A stretch of DNA of 64,000 nt from Gulosibacter molinativorax. Its GTDB lineage: Bacteria > Actinomycetota > Actinomycetes > Actinomycetales > Microbacteriaceae. How positions within the stretch are numbered: position 1 is the first letter of the stretch; every line of letters starts with the position of its first letter. Under the pieces are notes generated by a model, which saw only the letters and a program-made list of their open reading frames with translations, searched no databases and had not been told where the DNA came from. The translations under genes and the position numbers were made by a program. The DNA is taken from assembly GCF_003010915.2 (NCBI RefSeq), contig NZ_CP028426.1:1364001-1428000 (forward strand). Direction: 5' to 3'. Positions 34,910-43,567 of this stretch are shown here, one piece after another.

Positions 34910-37131
34910 CGGACGGAGGCCTTCGCGAGGGTTTCGGCGTACGGGTCCGCGAGGACATCCTCGAGGAGGCGCACCTCGCCGGTCGGCCCCGCGAGCGGCA
35001 GGCTCCAGTTGGGGTACTCCCGGTAGGTTCCCGGCTGATTGATCGGGCGCCGGTCCCCCGCGAGATCGGCTAGGGCCACCTGAAAGAGCTGCGAGGCGCC
35101 GCCCGCAATGTACTCGTGCAGCGCAGTGACGACCTCCTCGGTCGTCGGCTCATCGCCGATGAGACCTTGCTCGCGCAGGAGCGCGCGGTAGGCATCGATC
35201 GTCGCGACTTCGTCCGCTCGCTCATCCTCGACCGGTCGGGTGAGCAGCCCGAGCCGCTCACGCAGGTCGACGTGCGCGAGCTCGAGGTACCCAGCCGTCG
35301 GTGGGAGGTCGTGCGTCGTCACCGAGGCCAGGCATTCGACGCGGTAATCCTCGGGACGCTTGGGCGAGCCATCTTCCGCGCGCTCGAACCACATGATCTG
35401 CGTGCCGTAGACGTGCCGCTCTGCCATGACCTCGCGGGTCAGGTCAGACACCGTGCCGAGGTCCTCGCCGATTACGAGCGCGCCAGCGCGCTCGGCCTCG
35501 AGCAGCAGCACCCCGATCATGGCCTCGTGATCGAACGTGACGTAGGTACCCTGCGTCGCGGGCATCCCCGCCGGCACCCACCACTGTCGGAACATGCCGA
35601 GGATGTGGTCAATGCGAAGCGCACCGGCTCCCACAAAGGCCTTGCGGAGCATGTCGCGCAACGGAGTGTAGCCGGTGGCCTCGAGCGCATCCGGGCGCAG
35701 CGGCGGCTGCGACCAATCCTGTCCAAGCTGGTTATATGCGTCCGGCGGCGCGCCGACCGAGACGCCGCGCGCGAGCGAATGATTCAGCGACCACGCGTCA
35801 GCGCCCGAGGGATGCACGCCGACCGCGAGGTCGTTCATGACGCCGATCGACATGCCCGCGGTCCGCAGCGCATCCTGCGTGCGAACCTTCTGCTCCTGGA
35901 GTGCAAACTGCACCCAACAGTAAAACTCGATGCGGTTGGCGTGCTGTTGACGGAACTCGTCGACTGCGGGCCCGCTCGGGTCCTGGAATTCGACCGGCCA
36001 GTCGCGCCAATTGCCGCCGAGCTGCTCGCACATCGCGCTCCACGTCGCGAAATCGATGAGGCTCTCCCCCTCGGTCTCGCAGAACTCCCCGAAGACTCGC
36101 CAGCGCTCGTGATCGCCGCGACGGGCGGCCTCAAAGCAAATGCCGAGCGCCTCGCGCTTGGCCAGCCAACTCGCGTCACGGTCGATCGAATCCACGAGAT
36201 TCATGGCCTGGCCGTATGACGCGAGCTCGCGCATCCGCTGCTCTTCAGGCTCCTGCAGGTCGAGTTCCTCGACGAGGTCTTCGATGTGGATGAGGCTCGG
36301 GTCGCCGAAGCGACGGCTCGTCGGGAGGTACGGCGAGGGCTCGATCGGGGTCGTGACCGACGGCGCGTGGAACGGGTTGACCAGTACGAAGTCGGCGTCT
36401 TGCTCCGCGCCCCACTCGCCGAGCGCGCGGAGATTGTGGAGGTCGCCGATGCCCCAAGAGTCGGCGCTGCGAGCCTGGTAGAGCTGCGCCATGATTCCCC
36501 ACGCCCTGCGGTCGAGGTTTGAGCTCGCCGAGTCGGGCGCGACGATCAGCGTCGCGGTGTGCTCGTTCTCGCGGCGGCGCGAGCGGCGCGCGGGGCGCGC
36601 GGGGCGGTGTGAGGATGCGCGTTCTGCGGTGTCTTCGCCGGCCGTTTCGGCGCCTTCGCCCGCTGACTCGGGGGTCTGCGCCGAACCGACAACCGCGACA
36701 ATCTCATGCCAGCCGATCGGGAGACTAGCTGGGAGTCGGAACTTCGCCTCACCCACACTCGCACCGTCAACCTCCCGCGGGGCCACGTTGTGCTCGACCT
36801 GCTCTGCGTCGACGACGGCGCCGTCTTCAAGCCGGACGGTCACTGTGACTGGCGATCCCGCCGGGACGTGCACCAGGAATTCCTGCGCTCGACTCGGCCG
36901 GGTCACGGTGGTCGGTGGCAAGGTCTCGCGCCACGGGCGATCCTCGACCGCGGCGAGCGCGGCTTCGGCCGCCTCATCGGTCGAAGCATCCACATCGAGC
37001 GCCGCAAGCACGGCAACGAGTGTCTCGGGGGCTACGTCAACGTAGTTCCCGAGCCAGTCGTGGTAGGACGCGGAGATGCCGTAGCGCTCCGCGAGCTGAG
37101 CAAGAACCTGGGTGGCCGACAATGCACTCAC
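34906..37131 (-). CDS. malQ: 4-alpha-glucanotransferase
   Basis: 741 residues, GH77. The catalytic aspartate is in ALRIDHILGMF, the acid/base glutamate in VIGEDLGTV and the third carboxylate in VTTHDLPPTAG. It disproportionates maltodextrins. The N-terminal domain before about residue 150 carries an Ala/Glu/Arg-rich insert (RPARPARRSRRREN, DNA 36559-36684) that looks like a flexible linker. I take the GTG at 37131 as the start; it overlaps the stop of a seven-codon upstream ORF (37128-37151). The start is therefore less certain than the enzyme. Confidence 0.9.
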   Translation of the reverse strand: MSALSATQVLAQLAERYGISASYHDWLGNYVDVAPETLVAVLAALDVDASTDEAAEAALAAVEDRPWRETLPPTTVTRPSRAQEFLVHVPAGSPVTVTVRLEDGAVVDAEQVEHNVAPREVDGASVGEAKFRLPASLPIGWHEIVAVVGSAQTPESAGEGAETAGEDTAERASSHRPARPARRSRRRENEHTATLIVAPDSASSNLDRRAWGIMAQLYQARSADSWGIGDLHNLRALGEWGAEQDADFVLVNPFHAPSVTTPIEPSPYLPTSRRFGDPSLIHIEDLVEELDLQEPEEQRMRELASYGQAMNLVDSIDRDASWLAKREALGICFEAARRGDHERWRVFGEFCETEGESLIDFATWSAMCEQLGGNWRDWPVEFQDPSGPAVDEFRQQHANRIEFYCWVQFALQEQKVRTQDALRTAGMSIGVMNDLAVGVHPSGADAWSLNHSLARGVSVGAPPDAYNQLGQDWSQPPLRPDALEATGYTPLRDMLRKAFVGAGALRIDHILGMFRQWWVPAGMPATQGTYVTFDHEAMIGVLLLEAERAGALVIGEDLGTVSDLTREVMAERHVYGTQIMWFERAEDGSPKRPEDYRVECLASVTTHDLPPTAGYLELAHVDLRERLGLLTRPVEDERADEVATIDAYRALLREQGLIGDEPTTEEVVTALHEYIAGGASQLFQVALADLAGDRRPINQPGTYREYPNWSLPLAGPTGEVRLLEDVLADPYAETLAKASVR

Positions 37132-37151
37132 AATGTTGAGTGTATGTGCAT
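37128..37151 (-). other. Seven-codon upstream ORF coupled to malQ
   Basis: On the minus strand an ATG at 37151 encodes MHIHSTL and stops with TGA at 37130-37128, overlapping the malQ GTG (37131-37129) in a GTGA arrangement. An AAGAAAG ribosome site lies four to ten bases before this ATG, while malQ has none of its own. It may be a leader that couples ribosomes into malQ; this is inference from geometry. Confidence 0.4.
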
Positions 37152-37163
37152 GATCTTTCTTGT

Positions 37164-37643
37164 CTAGCCGATCGTGAGTGTGTCGCCGGAAACCGCGACC
37201 GGAATACTCGTGAGGGGTTCCTGCGCCGGTCCCGCAACCGGCTCTCCCGTCGAAATGTCGTAGTAGCTTCCGTGGCAGCCGCAGTGCGCGCCACGATCCT
37301 GCACGTCGGTGAGCACGCATCCTTGGTGCGTGCAGATCGCGGTGAAGGCGAGGAACTGCCCTTCCGTCGGTTGTGTCACAACGACCTCGCTCGCCTTGAT
37401 CACGACTCCCCCACCAACGGGAACCTCGGCCGCGGGCAACGTCACCGGCTCGGCGACCGGTGCTGCGGTCTCGCCCGCGTCCTGGCTACCGCTGCTGCAC
37501 GCGCTCAGCAGGAACGCGGCGGCGGTACCGCCTCCGATCAGTGCCGCACTGCGGATGAATACGCGCCGGCTCGGGCCCGTGGGGTCCTCTCGGCTACCTG
37601 CCGAAGTGGATGGCACCGTGTCCGAAGGCAATTGCTCAATCAT
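37164..37643 (-). CDS. Tat-exported Rieske [2Fe-2S] lipoprotein
   Basis: 159 residues. N-terminal SRRVFIRSAALIGGG is a twin-arginine signal, and the hydrophobic stretch ends in LLSACSSG, a lipobox with Cys as the lipid anchor. After a linker the Rieske domain holds CTHQGC and CGCHGS (two Cys/His pairs). It would carry electrons outside the membrane. Not the large bc1 Rieske subunit: too short and without three TM helices. ATG at 37643 has GGGAGCGGGGA upstream; an ATG at 37685 gives a longer N-terminus. Confidence 0.82.
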   Translation of the reverse strand: MIEQLPSDTVPSTSAGSREDPTGPSRRVFIRSAALIGGGTAAAFLLSACSSGSQDAGETAAPVAEPVTLPAAEVPVGGGVVIKASEVVVTQPTEGQFLAFTAICTHQGCVLTDVQDRGAHCGCHGSYYDISTGEPVAGPAQEPLTSIPVAVSGDTLTIG

Positions 37644-37769
37644 GTCCGATCCCCGCTCCCGACCCGCCGTTACTGACCCGCTCATGCATACGACCCGGTT
37701 ATGGCAACCGAGATGGCAATAGTTTAGGACTCGGAGGGCGCCGAGACTTATTAATCGGCGAGTGCCTTG

Positions 37770-39116
37770 CTAATCCGCGAGAGCTTTGCCCTTTTGTTCG
37801 GGCAGGAGGAACGCGGCACCGGCAGCGATTGCGAACGCGATCGCGAAGACGGTAAACACGAGCACCGTTCCGCCACCGCCCGCGGTGATGAGCACCGGCA
37901 CGAGCAGCGGCGCGATAATCGACGCGATCCGACCGAAGCCTGCTGCGGCTCCGGCACCCGTGCCGCGAATGTTCGTCGGGTAAAGCTCCGGACCGATCGC
38001 GTAGAGCGCGCCCCAGGCCCCGAGGTTGAAGAACGAAAGCAGGCAGCCCGCGAGGATAATGAGCCACTCCTGCCCCGCGATCCCGGAGTAGCCATAGAGT
38101 GCGGCCGCAAACGCCGAACCGATGAGGAAGACCGCGAGTGTGCCACGGCGTCCCCAAACCTCGATGAGCCACGCGGCGGCGGCGTATCCGGGCAGCTGCG
38201 CGAGCGTGATGATGAGCGTGAATTGGAACGACTTCACGAGCGGGAATCCGGCCTCGACGAGCAGGCTCGGAATCCAAATGAACGCGCCGTAGTAGCTGAG
38301 GTTGATGCAGAACCACACGATCCACAGGCCGGTCGTGCGCCTCCGCATCCCCTTCGACCAGATCGATGGCGCATCCTCGCTCGCATCGTGCGTGGTTGCT
38401 GGCTGCACCGTAAGATCGATCGGCCCCGCGGCCTCGAACTTGCGTACCGCGGCCTCGGCCTCGTCCTCGCGCCCCTTCGATTCAAGGAAACGCACGGACT
38501 CGGGAAGGCCGAGGCGCACGACCAGGGCGTATACCGCCGGCACCGTACCGAGCGCGAGGGCCCAGCGCCAGCCGTCCTCGCTCACGGGAACGACGAACGT
38601 GCCGATCAGCGCGGCAAGAATCCAGCCGACCGCCCAGAACGCCTCAAGCCACACGACCATGCGTCCGCGAATCTTGCGCGGCGCGAATTCACTCACCAGC
38701 GTCGAGGCAACTGGGAGCTCGGCACCGAGGCCGAGGCCGACGATGAACCGGAAGGCCATGAGCATCGCGACCGACGTCGACAGCGCCGATGCGCCGGTCG
38801 CCAGCCCGTAGATGAGTAGGGTCAGCGCAAAGACCTGGCGGCGGCCGATCTTGTCGGCGATGAGGCCGCCGAAGGTCGCGCCGAGCGCCATTCCCACGAA
38901 GCCAATGGATGCGATCCAGCTCGCTTCGGTCGCGGTGACGAGCTGCTGGGCGCTGAGTGCCGCGATGACGAACGAGATGAGCCCGACGTCCATCGCGTCA
39001 AGGGCCCAGCCGACTCCGGAACCCCACAGCAATTTGCTGTGCTCTCGGTTGGGCTTGAGCCGATCGAGTCGTTCGGATCGGGTGAGGACCGGGGTCTGTT
39101 CAGCCGCTGAAGTCAC
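37770..39116 (-). CDS. MFS transporter, aromatic/organic acid:H+ symporter-like
   Basis: 448 residues, 12 membrane segments. MFS markers: DAMDVGLISFVIAAL in TM1 (the DxxD-type N-terminus of the AAHS group), GGLIADKIGRRQVF in loop 2-3 and PESVRFLESKGREDEAEAAVRKF in the central loop. It likely imports an organic acid or a similar small anion; sugar porters are the alternative. GTG at 39116 is supported by CAGGAG. Confidence 0.75.
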   Translation of the reverse strand: MTSAAEQTPVLTRSERLDRLKPNREHSKLLWGSGVGWALDAMDVGLISFVIAALSAQQLVTATEASWIASIGFVGMALGATFGGLIADKIGRRQVFALTLLIYGLATGASALSTSVAMLMAFRFIVGLGLGAELPVASTLVSEFAPRKIRGRMVVWLEAFWAVGWILAALIGTFVVPVSEDGWRWALALGTVPAVYALVVRLGLPESVRFLESKGREDEAEAAVRKFEAAGPIDLTVQPATTHDASEDAPSIWSKGMRRRTTGLWIVWFCINLSYYGAFIWIPSLLVEAGFPLVKSFQFTLIITLAQLPGYAAAAWLIEVWGRRGTLAVFLIGSAFAAALYGYSGIAGQEWLIILAGCLLSFFNLGAWGALYAIGPELYPTNIRGTGAGAAAGFGRIASIIAPLLVPVLITAGGGGTVLVFTVFAIAFAIAAGAAFLLPEQKGKALAD

Positions 39117-39182
39117 GTGACGCTCCTGGCTCAGGCGGAGTACCGCGCTGGTTTGCTATCGGCTGATTACGATACTCGCTTG

Positions 39183-39737
39183 CTACTCGGTATCGAGCGC
39201 CTCGATGAGCTTTCCTGCCGATTTGCCACCGATGAGGCCAACGTGCAGGGCGAGGACCGAGTGGTCCTTGAAGGCAATGACGACGCGGCCGGGCTCGAGG
39301 AATCGGGAGCGCTTCCAGATGCGCACGATGTCACTACGCTCCGCCGACCACTCGGGTTCGATCTCGTCCACGCCATTAACGTCGACGACCATGAGTCGCT
39401 GGTTGGTGACGAGAATCTCGCTCGTGGGGACGTCGAGCGCCTTGCGGAGCCCGGCCGCCTTGCAGCCGGTGCAGCCGAGGTAGGAGCCGCCATCGAGCTG
39501 CTCCTGGACGATCCGCTCAAATTCCTTGTCGTACGGGTTAAGCTCGGCAAGTTCGATGCGCGATTGCGCGTCGAGGTTCTCCGTCTCGGGTTCCTCATCA
39601 TTTTCAAAGCGGTCGTCCTCGAGATCAATCTCGGACTCGATACAGCGAGCGGGCTGCATCCACTTTGGCTCTTCTCCTTCGCGCATCAGATGCGCGACTT
39701 GGCGAGCAATCACATCGGTCGTAGTAGGCACGGCCAT
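39183..39737 (-). CDS. Unknown protein with PH-like C-terminal domain
   Basis: 184 residues. The acidic N-terminal half (SEIDLEDDRFENDEEPETEN) has a CTGCKA pair near residue 98. The C-terminal half (EILVTNQRLMVVDVNGVDEIEPEWSAER, VVIAFKDHSVLALHVG) looks like a bacterial PH-type beta domain, which in other proteins acts as an intracellular adaptor. ATG at 39737 is chosen because the longer frame runs into the upstream gene. I do not recognise a named family with certainty. Confidence 0.5.
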   Translation of the reverse strand: MAVPTTTDVIARQVAHLMREGEEPKWMQPARCIESEIDLEDDRFENDEEPETENLDAQSRIELAELNPYDKEFERIVQEQLDGGSYLGCTGCKAAGLRKALDVPTSEILVTNQRLMVVDVNGVDEIEPEWSAERSDIVRIWKRSRFLEPGRVVIAFKDHSVLALHVGLIGGKSAGKLIEALDTE

Positions 39738-39790
39738 ATATGTTGGCACGAATTCCGAGGATTCGCACTCTGTTTTCTGATAGCGATCGA

Positions 39791-40306
39791 CTATGTGGCA
39801 CCTTGCGGTGGATGCATGAGCAGGTCGACTCGTTCGCTGAGATACCTGGCCAAAGGAATTGCGCTGATCAGCGGCGTGTTCGTGTGCCACCTCACGACGA
39901 GTTCACCGTCCCGTAACGAAACGGGACCCGTTTCGTTAATTACAACGCTCTCATCGATTAGCGCCGTGTCGAAGTGGACTGTCTCACCTTCAGCGAAGCC
40001 GCCGCGGATGGCAGCGTGCCGCATGGCGTCGCGCCGGCGCGCCGATTCCGATGCGTACCCCAGAATCGGTGGGGGTTCGTGCGCACGCAACGTGGCGCCC
40101 GCCGCGCGCACATTCCCATCCTCGTCAATGAGAAGAACACCCAGGCGCCAGGCGCGAGTGAGCGGCGCAATCCGCTCGGGCCGGAGGATCAGAAATCGCC
40201 GCCGCGGCGCCTCGTACTCTCCGACCGCCTCGGTGGCGATGCCTGCGGCGAGCAGCGCATCCCGGTGAAGGGTCGCCAGGGAACGGAGACGTTCGCCAAC
40301 ACTCAT
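39791..40306 (-). CDS. Conserved hypothetical protein (171 aa)
   Basis: A compact protein starting MSVGERLRSLATLHRDALL. It carries the basic stretch APRRRFLILRPERI and ends SERVDLLMHPPQGAT; no transmembrane segment or catalytic motif stands out. ATG at 40306. The following gene on the same strand begins 53 bases downstream, so they may be co-transcribed. The longer open frame upstream is a shadow of the divergent repeat region. Confidence 0.5.
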   Translation of the reverse strand: MSVGERLRSLATLHRDALLAAGIATEAVGEYEAPRRRFLILRPERIAPLTRAWRLGVLLIDEDGNVRAAGATLRAHEPPPILGYASESARRRDAMRHAAIRGGFAEGETVHFDTALIDESVVINETGPVSLRDGELVVRWHTNTPLISAIPLARYLSERVDLLMHPPQGAT

Positions 40307-40396
40307 GCTCACGAAGATACTCCGGGCATGTATTCGCGGGCGCTTTGAGCACTGAACGTCCAAATCTTGTGCGGGCCAGCCCTGACCCCGCGAGCT

Positions 40397-40452
40397 TGTC
40401 CGGGCAATCTGGTCGGGCCATCTTGGTCGGGCCATCTTGGTCGGACCATACA
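40397..40452. repeat. 14-bp tandem repeat, about four units
   Basis: GGTCGGGCCATCTT occurs at 40411 and 40425, followed by a diverged copy at 40439 and preceded by a diverged copy at 40397. It lies in the 187-base gap between two divergent genes, directly before the patatin start. Confidence 0.7.
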
Positions 40453-40493
40453 AGATCCCTGGGCGATTCAGACTCGGGTGCCAAAATGATCGG

Positions 40494-41402
40494 GTGACCG
40501 CCCAAGATTCTGCCCTCCCGGCCCTCGAGCCGAATATCACTGACACCGCGCTCATCTTCGAAGGTGGCGGGATGCGCGCGAGCTACACGTCGGCGGTAGT
40601 CTCGTTGCTCCTCGAGCAGGGCATCTATTTCGACTGGGTTGGGGGCATTTCGGCTGGCGCGAGCAACACTGCCAATTATCTTTCCCGCGACGTCAAGCGC
40701 AGCTACGAGTCGTTCGTAGAGTTCGCGGCGGACCCGAACTTTGGCAGTATGCGAACGTGGGTCGAGGGCAACGGCCTGTTCAACGCGCCCTATATCTATG
40801 AGCAGGCCGGGGTAGCCGGTGCCGCCCTCCCCTACGACTGGGACACGTTTCGCGCGAATCCCGCCCAATTCGCAGTCGGTGCGTTCGAAATGGAAACCGG
40901 GAAGATGCAGTACTGGGGGCGCGAGAGCATAGACGAGCTGCACGATTTCATGCTGCGGGTCCGCGCATCCTCGAGCCTGCCGGTGCTCATGCCTCCGGTC
41001 GAGCTCGACGGCAAAACCTATGTGGACGGCGCGCTCGGCCCAACCGGCGGATTCGCACTCGATGCGGCGCGTGCCGCCGGATACACGAAGTTCTTTGTCG
41101 TGATGACTCGGAGCCGGGAGTACATCAAACCTCCCCAACGCGTCAGCGGTTTGTACAGACGCCTCTTCCGGAAGTATCCCGCCGTGATCAACGGCATCCT
41201 GCACCGACCACACCGGTACAACGAGAGCCGCGCCGAACTCTTCGAGCTCGAGCGCAAGGGCGAGGCCTATTTGTTCACGCCGGAGCACCTCAGCGTGTCG
41301 AATTCCGAGCGGGATGTGCGAAAGCTTCGCCGCTCATACGAGCTCGGCGAGCAGCAGGCGAGGCGCGAGCTCCCCGTCATGCGCGAGTTCCTCGGCATCT
41401 GA
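40494..41402 (+). CDS. Patatin-like phospholipase
   Basis: 302 residues, RssA/YjjU-like patatin: oxyanion loop FEGGGMRASYTSAV (about 22-35), nucleophile elbow GGISAGASNT (GxSxG) and the catalytic aspartate in YVDGALGPTGGF. It probably hydrolyses acyl chains from phospholipids. GTG at 40494 is preceded by ATGATCGG; a longer frame from 40437 extends into the repeat region and is less likely. Confidence 0.88.
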   Translation: MTAQDSALPALEPNITDTALIFEGGGMRASYTSAVVSLLLEQGIYFDWVGGISAGASNTANYLSRDVKRSYESFVEFAADPNFGSMRTWVEGNGLFNAPYIYEQAGVAGAALPYDWDTFRANPAQFAVGAFEMETGKMQYWGRESIDELHDFMLRVRASSSLPVLMPPVELDGKTYVDGALGPTGGFALDAARAAGYTKFFVVMTRSREYIKPPQRVSGLYRRLFRKYPAVINGILHRPHRYNESRAELFELERKGEAYLFTPEHLSVSNSERDVRKLRRSYELGEQQARRELPVMREFLGI

Positions 41403-41414
41403 GCTCCAGACGCG

Positions 41415-41451
41415 CGAACGCGCCGGGGGCTTCTGCCACCCGGCGCGTTCG
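41415..41451. terminator. Hairpin between patatin and dodecin genes
   Basis: CGAACGCGCCGGG (41415-41427) pairs with CCCGGCGCGTTCG (41439-41451) around an 11-base loop. It separates two convergent genes and can end transcription in both directions. No T-run follows. Confidence 0.8.
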
Positions 41452-41474
41452 TAGCGCCGTTGTCTTCGGGCGAA

Positions 41475-41693
41475 CTAGCTCGCGTCTTCGACCTTGAAGC
41501 CGACCCGCAGCGTGACCTGGAAGTGCTCGACTTGGCCGGAGTCATCGATGACGCCGCGAGTCGAGACCATCTCGAACCATTCCAGGTTGCGAACAGTCTG
41601 CGCGACTCGTTCGAGTGCGTTCTTGATCGCTTGGTCGGTGCCATCCGAGGAGGAACCGACGACCTCTGTAATTTGATATGTGTGGTTGGACAT
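41475..41693 (-). CDS. Dodecin flavin-storage protein
   Basis: 72 residues, MSNHTYQITEVVGSSSDGTD at the start and a beta-alpha-beta-beta fold with ALERVAQTVRNLEWFEMV and HFQVTLRVGFKVED: the dodecin pattern. Dodecamers bind riboflavin or FMN/FAD and buffer flavins. Trp near residue 39 is the aromatic that stacks on the flavin. ATG at 41693. Confidence 0.92.
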   Translation of the reverse strand: MSNHTYQITEVVGSSSDGTDQAIKNALERVAQTVRNLEWFEMVSTRGVIDDSGQVEHFQVTLRVGFKVEDAS

Positions 41694-41740
41694 GGCCTCA
41701 CGCTATGCGCGAACGCTCCAGGACTGCTGTGCGTCGGAGA

Positions 41741-42259
41741 CTAGGAACGCGCCTCTTCGAGGTCGTTCAATGCGTCAAGCGCGGCCTCGTAGTTCGGCTC
41801 CTGACCGGTCACGGGAACCTGCTCCGTGTACAGAACCTTCCCGTCCTCGTCGATTACGACGACGCTTCGTGCCAGGAGTCCCGCGAGCGGACCATCCTGC
41901 TGAATCACGCCGTAGTCCTCGCCGAAGCTCGAGCGAAAGGCCGAGGTCGTGACCACGTTCTCAATGCCTTCGGCGCCGCAGAAGCGTCCGAGCGCGAACG
42001 GGAGGTCCTTCGAGACGCCGACGACGACGGTGTTGTCGAGGTCCGCGGCGAGTTCGTTGAACTGGCGCACCGAAGTCGCGCAGACGCCGGTGTCGATCGA
42101 CGGGAAAATGTTGAGGACAACTCGCTTACCTCGGTAATTCTCGAGGGAGACGTCGCCCAAGTTGTTATCCACGTTGGTGAAGTTCGGTGCGTCGCTGCCA
42201 ACTTCGGGGAGCTCGCCGGAGGTCGTAACTGAAATGCCACTGGTGATGATGTTTGCCAT
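41741..42259 (-). CDS. tpx: Thiol peroxidase
   Basis: 172 residues, Tpx family. The peroxidatic cysteine is C60 in [12 protein letters not shown] and the resolving cysteine C94 in [12 protein letters not shown]. It reduces hydrogen peroxide and alkyl peroxides using thioredoxin. GAGGA precedes the ATG. Downstream of it on the same strand is the dodecin gene, 47 bases away; both belong to redox or flavin protection. Confidence 0.95.
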   Translation of the reverse strand: MANIITSGISVTTSGELPEVGSDAPNFTNVDNNLGDVSLENYRGKRVVLNIFPSIDTGVCATSVRQFNELAADLDNTVVVGVSKDLPFALGRFCGAEGIENVVTTSAFRSSFGEDYGVIQQDGPLAGLLARSVVVIDEDGKVLYTEQVPVTGQEPNYEAALDALNDLEEARS

Positions 42260-42401
42260 GGCGTCATCCTCGCATCCATTCGTGAGCGGGGAGCTGAGCG
42301 ACGAGCCGAGCCGCCCGCGATTCCCATTCGATCGTCGCTGAGATTGCGCTGTCGTTTGCTGCCACTATTCTTATTCCGACTTTTCGGAAGGGACCACACT
42401 C

Positions 42402-43451
42402 ATGGCCGGTGGCTTCGTAGCACTCCTCGATGACATTGCTGCCCTCGCGCGTGCCGCGGCCGCGACGCTCGACGATGTCGGGGTAGCCGCGGCGAAAGCA
42501 TCGAGCAAGGCCGCTGGCGTCGTGATCGACGACGCCGCTGTGACTCCGCAATACGTGGATGGCTTGAAGCCCGAACGGGAGCTCCCGATCATCTGGAAGA
42601 TCGCGCGTGGCTCGCTCTTCAACAAGATCGTGATCATCCTGCCGCTCGCGCTCCTGTTGAGCGCGTTCGTTCCGTGGCTCCTGCAACCGATCCTCATGTT
42701 GGGCGGCGCGTTCCTCTGTTTCGAGGGTGCGGAGAAGATCTGGGAGAAGATCCACGGCCGCAACGTCGAGCAGGAGGCTCCTGCGGTTGCCAAGGAAGGC
42801 GAGAAGGACGAGAAGCAGATCACGAGCGGGGCGATTCGCACCGACCTCATCCTGAGTGCCGAGATCATGGTGATCTCGCTCAACGAGGTCATCAACGAGC
42901 CGTTCTGGAACCGAGTGATCATCCTGATCGTCGTCGCGATCGGCATCACGGCCCTGGTCTATGGCGCGGTGGCACTCCTCGTGAAAGTCGACGACTTCGG
43001 CCTCAGCCTGATGCAGCGCGATTCGAAATTCTCGCAACGCTTCGGCAAGGGGCTCGTCAACGCGATGCCGCACGTGATGGATGTCATCTCAATCGTCGGC
43101 ACCTTCGCCATGCTGTGGGTAGGTGGTCACCTCATCCTCGTCGGCGCGGATTCCCTCGGCTGGCATGCACCGTACGAACTCGTGCACACGCTTTCCGCGC
43201 CCGCCGCGGGGATTGCCGGAATTGGCGGCTTCCTCGCGTGGCTCATCGACACGCTCTGTTCGATGATCCTCGGCTTCATCGTCGGCTCGATCATCGTGCT
43301 CGTCGCGCATTACCTGCCATTCGGCCACGGCAAGGATGGGCACGGCAAAGACGGCCGCACCGAGCACGAGAAGGCGGCGGATGCACCGGCCACGGGCGGC
43401 GACTCGGCCGATCCTGACGCCAGTGAGGCCTCCCAGTCGAGCGCAAACTGA
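42402..43451 (+). CDS. DUF808 (MutK-like) membrane protein
   Basis: 349 residues, DUF808 family. N-terminus GGFVALLDDIAALARAAAATLDDVGVAA, then several membrane segments between about 70 and 310 (VIIILPLALLLSAFVPWLL, VIILIVVAIGITALVYG, MLWVGGHLILVGADSLGW) and a His/Lys/Asp-rich tail. Function is unknown. It is divergent from tpx with 142 bases between. Confidence 0.85.
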   Translation: MAGGFVALLDDIAALARAAAATLDDVGVAAAKASSKAAGVVIDDAAVTPQYVDGLKPERELPIIWKIARGSLFNKIVIILPLALLLSAFVPWLLQPILMLGGAFLCFEGAEKIWEKIHGRNVEQEAPAVAKEGEKDEKQITSGAIRTDLILSAEIMVISLNEVINEPFWNRVIILIVVAIGITALVYGAVALLVKVDDFGLSLMQRDSKFSQRFGKGLVNAMPHVMDVISIVGTFAMLWVGGHLILVGADSLGWHAPYELVHTLSAPAAGIAGIGGFLAWLIDTLCSMILGFIVGSIIVLVAHYLPFGHGKDGHGKDGRTEHEKAADAPATGGDSADPDASEASQSSAN

Positions 43452-43512
43452 CGGATTCCCCAGGCCACTCCTGTTGTACTCATGGCAACTGGTGGTAGCC
43501 TTCTTGCTTTGT

Positions 43513-43531
43513 GGGATCAGCGTGTGATCCC
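43513..43531. promoter_or_regulatory. Dyad upstream of ddh
   Basis: GGGATCA and TGATCCC form a seven-base inverted repeat with a five-base centre (GCGTG), 37 bases before the ddh start. The position suits an operator or a small RNA hairpin in the leader. No regulator is named. Confidence 0.4.
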
Positions 43532-43567
43532 AATGAGTAATCCCTAGTACGAGGTGGTCCCGACTCA

